Positions 61,436 to 64,000 of a stretch of 64,000 nt of DNA are shown one piece after another (the first letter of the stretch is position 1; each line of letters opens with the position of its first letter). Origin of the DNA: Symsagittifera roscoffensis (Eukaryota; Xenacoelomorpha; Acoela; Convolutidae); the NCBI RefSeq assembly GCF_963678635.1, contig NC_087071.1:28679325-28743324 (forward strand). Reading direction: 5' to 3'. The notes beneath the pieces are model-generated. The model was not told the origin of the DNA, did no database searches, and was given only the letters and a program-made list of their open reading frames with translations. A program made the translations under genes and the position numbers.

Positions 61436-61606
61436 AATTTAGCAATCACACATAATCCAAATTTTCGACTCAATACATCACAAAGTCCCGTCCAACATAT
61501 AATGACACATCAATCACAAGATGATAATACTTATGAACAAATTATTGAACAGCCCCATACTACCGCTTTTCAATCTCAAAATAATAATTTTTTTAGCCCA
61601 CGATGA
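61436..61606 (+). pseudogene. Possible original end of the envelope tail
   Basis: After TGA 61433-61435 the frame is open for 56 more codons, Gln/Asn/Pro-rich like the preceding tail. It ends in TGA 61604-61606, overlapping the next ATG as ATGA. This resembles the other ORF junctions in the element and suggests that the first TGA is secondary. Confidence 0.5.
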
Positions 61607-63402
61607 GCCGCCAACTTGGATCACTACACCGATCAAATTCCCACCCAACCAACCTTACCTCCCCAATCCCAATCATACCACTTTTTGCTTTTCCGCCACC
61701 CGATTTTCCATCTAGCAATGTAACATCAGGCATGAATTCCGACACTAACTCACATATTTCAGTTTTATACTCCATCTCACAGCTAAATAACCCGAATATT
61801 GAAACCCCCGATGAATTTGCCGACTCAGAACCCTCCCCATCCAATAATTTTCATAACCCTTCTAATTTTTCTCAACCTCCTTTTCAACCCATATTGTCAA
61901 ATAACCCTGACCCAATCACTCCCACACCCTCTTATGCTTCCCAAGTTACCCCAACCTACTCCTCATACCATTCTGACCAATCATCTCATTCTCCAGACAC
62001 CCCCCGAATCTCCCCAGAGCTAGATAATTTTATTACCCTCCAACAACAACCCTACCACCTTAACACCCCGACCATAAACCAGATCTCCTCCACTACAAAT
62101 TCCTCCAATCCCCCTACACCCTCTTCAAATTATACTGAATCATTAACACCATCATCCACATCCACTATATCTTCACTCAACACTAATAGAGCTTACCGCA
62201 CTTTTAAAAGAAAGTTCCCCAACCATCCTTTCCCAACAAAACCAGGAACAGCCCGTGAATACATCAACCACCCCCAGCATACTAACACTAAAGAATTTTT
62301 AGCTATCACTTTACCCTCATTTCCACAATACACCTTAAACACCCCTCACGACGCTAACGAAACACGCAACTATGTAGATGAATACGTTTTAATGCCCACT
62401 CTCTCTTGGACCTCATACTATCATTTCACTAACCCTCTTTGCTTACCTTTATCCAGCACTTCCATCGATATAGAACGAAACAAAGACATGCTATACCGAC
62501 TAACTACACCACTAACCGCTAGACAGTTTACTTACGTTGGATATAAAAAATCACTAAAAATACACACTGCACCAAGAGCTAATGAATATACACTAGAATA
62601 CTATGACCACAACATCATCAGAGCTAACCAAGATCAATTCTTAGACGACGATCGCTTCGCTAATCCACAAATCAACGAGAAATTTTTCATCAAGACACCA
62701 TATGTATTTACACTAAACATCTTCGACCGAAAGTTTGATCACATTATTTCAGAAGCACTAACACACACACAAGCATACGAAAGTTTTAAAGAACGCTTCC
62801 AAATCTTTTCACTAACCTTTCATTTCCTTGCACCACACGAAAGAGATTTGCACTGCTCACATGATATTATGTTGCGCACTAAACAAACACATACATACAC
62901 TTACTATCGTTTCATCCAAAATCACTTTGACCTTCACACACCCTCTAGACAACCACACCATCGTTTTCAATTCATCAATTCAAAATACACTTCACCGTAT
63001 TTCCTAAATTTCACATATTGTATTAAAGACACTAACCTCCATGGTATTCTTCGTAACTATGACCCCATAACCCAAATGTACATTTTCTGCACCATCACCA
63101 AGACCTTCAACGCCGAAGAATCCCGACCCTTCCTTATCCCGCACGAGTTTGTACAGCCTATAGAAATCCCAATTTTAGAATTCATCCACAACACTAAATT
63201 TAACCACAAATTATATAACTTAATTCAAAACACACCTTATGAGTTTGCAGTAGGCACTGAAGAACTAACCACTATTAAGGCACTTCAATTGCTTTGGCCA
63301 CTGCTTCAGACTAAAAATATCATCCGCATTTTAGCTAAACTACTAACAACTTCAGAACTAATTCACGACATCTTCCCCCACGGTTTTTTCCCCGACGACT
63401 AA
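61603..63402 (+). CDS. 599-aa ORF of unknown function, last in the large element
   Basis: Intact from ATG to TAA 63400-63402. The first ~200 residues are Pro/Ser/Thr/Asn-rich and probably disordered. The rest (about 200-599) looks globular, with many aromatic and His residues and no long membrane segment, Cys cluster or catalytic motif that I recognise. Its GC content is a little higher than that of pol. The length and integrity next to a broken env argue for selection or for recent insertion. It may be a structural or regulatory accessory protein, but function is unknown. Confidence 0.7.
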   Translation: MSRQLGSLHRSNSHPTNLTSPIPIIPLFAFPPPDFPSSNVTSGMNSDTNSHISVLYSISQLNNPNIETPDEFADSEPSPSNNFHNPSNFSQPPFQPILSNNPDPITPTPSYASQVTPTYSSYHSDQSSHSPDTPRISPELDNFITLQQQPYHLNTPTINQISSTTNSSNPPTPSSNYTESLTPSSTSTISSLNTNRAYRTFKRKFPNHPFPTKPGTAREYINHPQHTNTKEFLAITLPSFPQYTLNTPHDANETRNYVDEYVLMPTLSWTSYYHFTNPLCLPLSSTSIDIERNKDMLYRLTTPLTARQFTYVGYKKSLKIHTAPRANEYTLEYYDHNIIRANQDQFLDDDRFANPQINEKFFIKTPYVFTLNIFDRKFDHIISEALTHTQAYESFKERFQIFSLTFHFLAPHERDLHCSHDIMLRTKQTHTYTYYRFIQNHFDLHTPSRQPHHRFQFINSKYTSPYFLNFTYCIKDTNLHGILRNYDPITQMYIFCTITKTFNAEESRPFLIPHEFVQPIEIPILEFIHNTKFNHKLYNLIQNTPYEFAVGTEELTTIKALQLLWPLLQTKNIIRILAKLLTTSELIHDIFPHGFFPDD

Positions 63403-63405
63403 CAG

Positions 63406-63483
63406 GTAAGTATGAATTAAGTAAATATAACTAACTAATTACAGTATTAAAAACTCACCATTCTTTATTCATGTTTTCCTTAG
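63406..63483 (+). other. Probable short intron after the 599-aa ORF
   Basis: Donor CAG|GTAAGT directly follows the stop codon. 'ctaac' branch-point-like words, a pyrimidine stretch and TTCCTTAG| give a 78-base GT-AG intron. An alternative acceptor is at 63443 (TTACAG). Confidence 0.5.
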
Positions 63484-64000
63484 ATTTTTAGCTTTCATCC
63501 GACAATCACCTACAAAAACCACAAAAGAAACAATAAAAATCACAATTTTCATCAAACAATTTTAAAATTCTATTAATCTCTTACACTTATAAATTTCTAA
63601 ATTTAAAATCAATGCAGTAAATTCATCTATAATATTTTCCCCCAAAGCAGTAAATCTAATTATGATGAAAATTTGTATCTTAATATTCCCCCATGACTAG
63701 CAGTAAATTTCTAAATTCTATGTAGTAAATTAAATAAATGCAAATGCAGTACTAACCTTTTGATATTTTCATTCATTCGCACAGAAATTCTATCCACACT
63801 CGCACAGCTCGCCGACGAAGAATTGTTTAAAATAATGAATTTCAGTTTCAAGTTTTCACACTCAACAACTCTAACATAAAATAACATGTTTCAAATTTTC
63901 CTTTAACCCGGTTGGAAAGGAATCATATACTAAACAAAACTAACCAACGCAGCTTACTAAATACCACAAATCATAGAATAACAGCATGACTAAGAAAAGG
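63484..64000 (+). other. 3' non-coding region of the large element
   Basis: No coding sequence. The word CAGTAAAT or a variant recurs about five times between 63613 and 63755. No match to the 5' leader was seen, so the 3' LTR is probably further right. Confidence 0.5.

Larger units (their letters stand above)
46520..64000 (+). mobile_element. Very large Ty3/gypsy retrovirus-like element with envelope and extra ORFs (3' end outside window)
   Basis: All coding regions from 48176 to 63402 lie on one strand, several overlapping, and share an AT-rich, A-rich codon style unlike the LIM exons. Order: leader, 155-aa ORF, gag-pol, 76-aa membrane ORF, 125-aa ORF and frame -1 extension, gB-like envelope in two frames, 599-aa ORF. 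I could not define LTR ends. Sequence after 63402 does not match the leader, so the 3' LTR is probably beyond the window. At more than 17 kb it would be unusually large for this group. Confidence 0.75.

Noticed and set aside
1-64000. CRISPR arrays, tRNA or rRNA genes
   Set aside because: Repeats here are satellites or transposon parts without spacer structure, and no tRNA cloverleaf or rRNA core was recognised.

Overview
The window is eukaryotic and most likely from an invertebrate animal. It is AT-rich, has a multi-exon LIM-domain gene with GT-AG introns, and is dominated by satellites, inverted-repeat elements and LTR retroelements. I cannot name the species. The two best-formed cellular coding sequences are large, intronless paralogues.

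Layout. (1) 1-7260 and 13259-19110 are two diverged copies of one segmental duplication. Each carries one gene for a large NERD-like nuclease plus UvrD-type superfamily 1 helicase (1391 and 1159 aa) and a shared 3' flank. Between them lie a degenerate ~165-175 bp satellite array (about 7660-11300), AT-rich DNA and a 200-base assembly gap. (2) 19111-22028 is AT-rich non-coding DNA with a 388 bp inverted-repeat element flanked by a 9 bp target duplication. (3) 22029-41779 holds six exons of a LIM-domain gene whose 5' end was not found. Its introns hold two copies of a TIR family ending in CCCGGGTTGACC and hAT-like pieces. The last intron (15.9 kb) is filled with degenerate Ty3/gypsy gag-pol, amplified as nearly identical 4.6 kb tandem units with long protease-derived hairpins. 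(4) 42300-46516 is non-coding, with a ~1.4 kb foldback and a 4-copy 95 bp tandem repeat. (5) From about 46.5 kb to beyond the window end is a very large retrovirus-like Ty3/gypsy element. It has a leader, a 155-aa ORF, a gag-pol ORF with one internal TGA, three overlapping ORFs that may include a programmed -1 frameshift, a broken gB-like envelope gene, a 599-aa ORF of unknown function, and a probable intron after it.

In the large element, gag and pol supply capsid, protease, RT, RNase H and integrase. The envelope-like gene and the membrane and low-complexity ORFs suggest a virus-like origin. The stop in gag, the frame break in env and the stop in the env tail show that this copy is probably no longer fully functional. 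The most novel features are this element's extra coding capacity and the NERD-helicase pair with a duplicated, inactivated nuclease domain.
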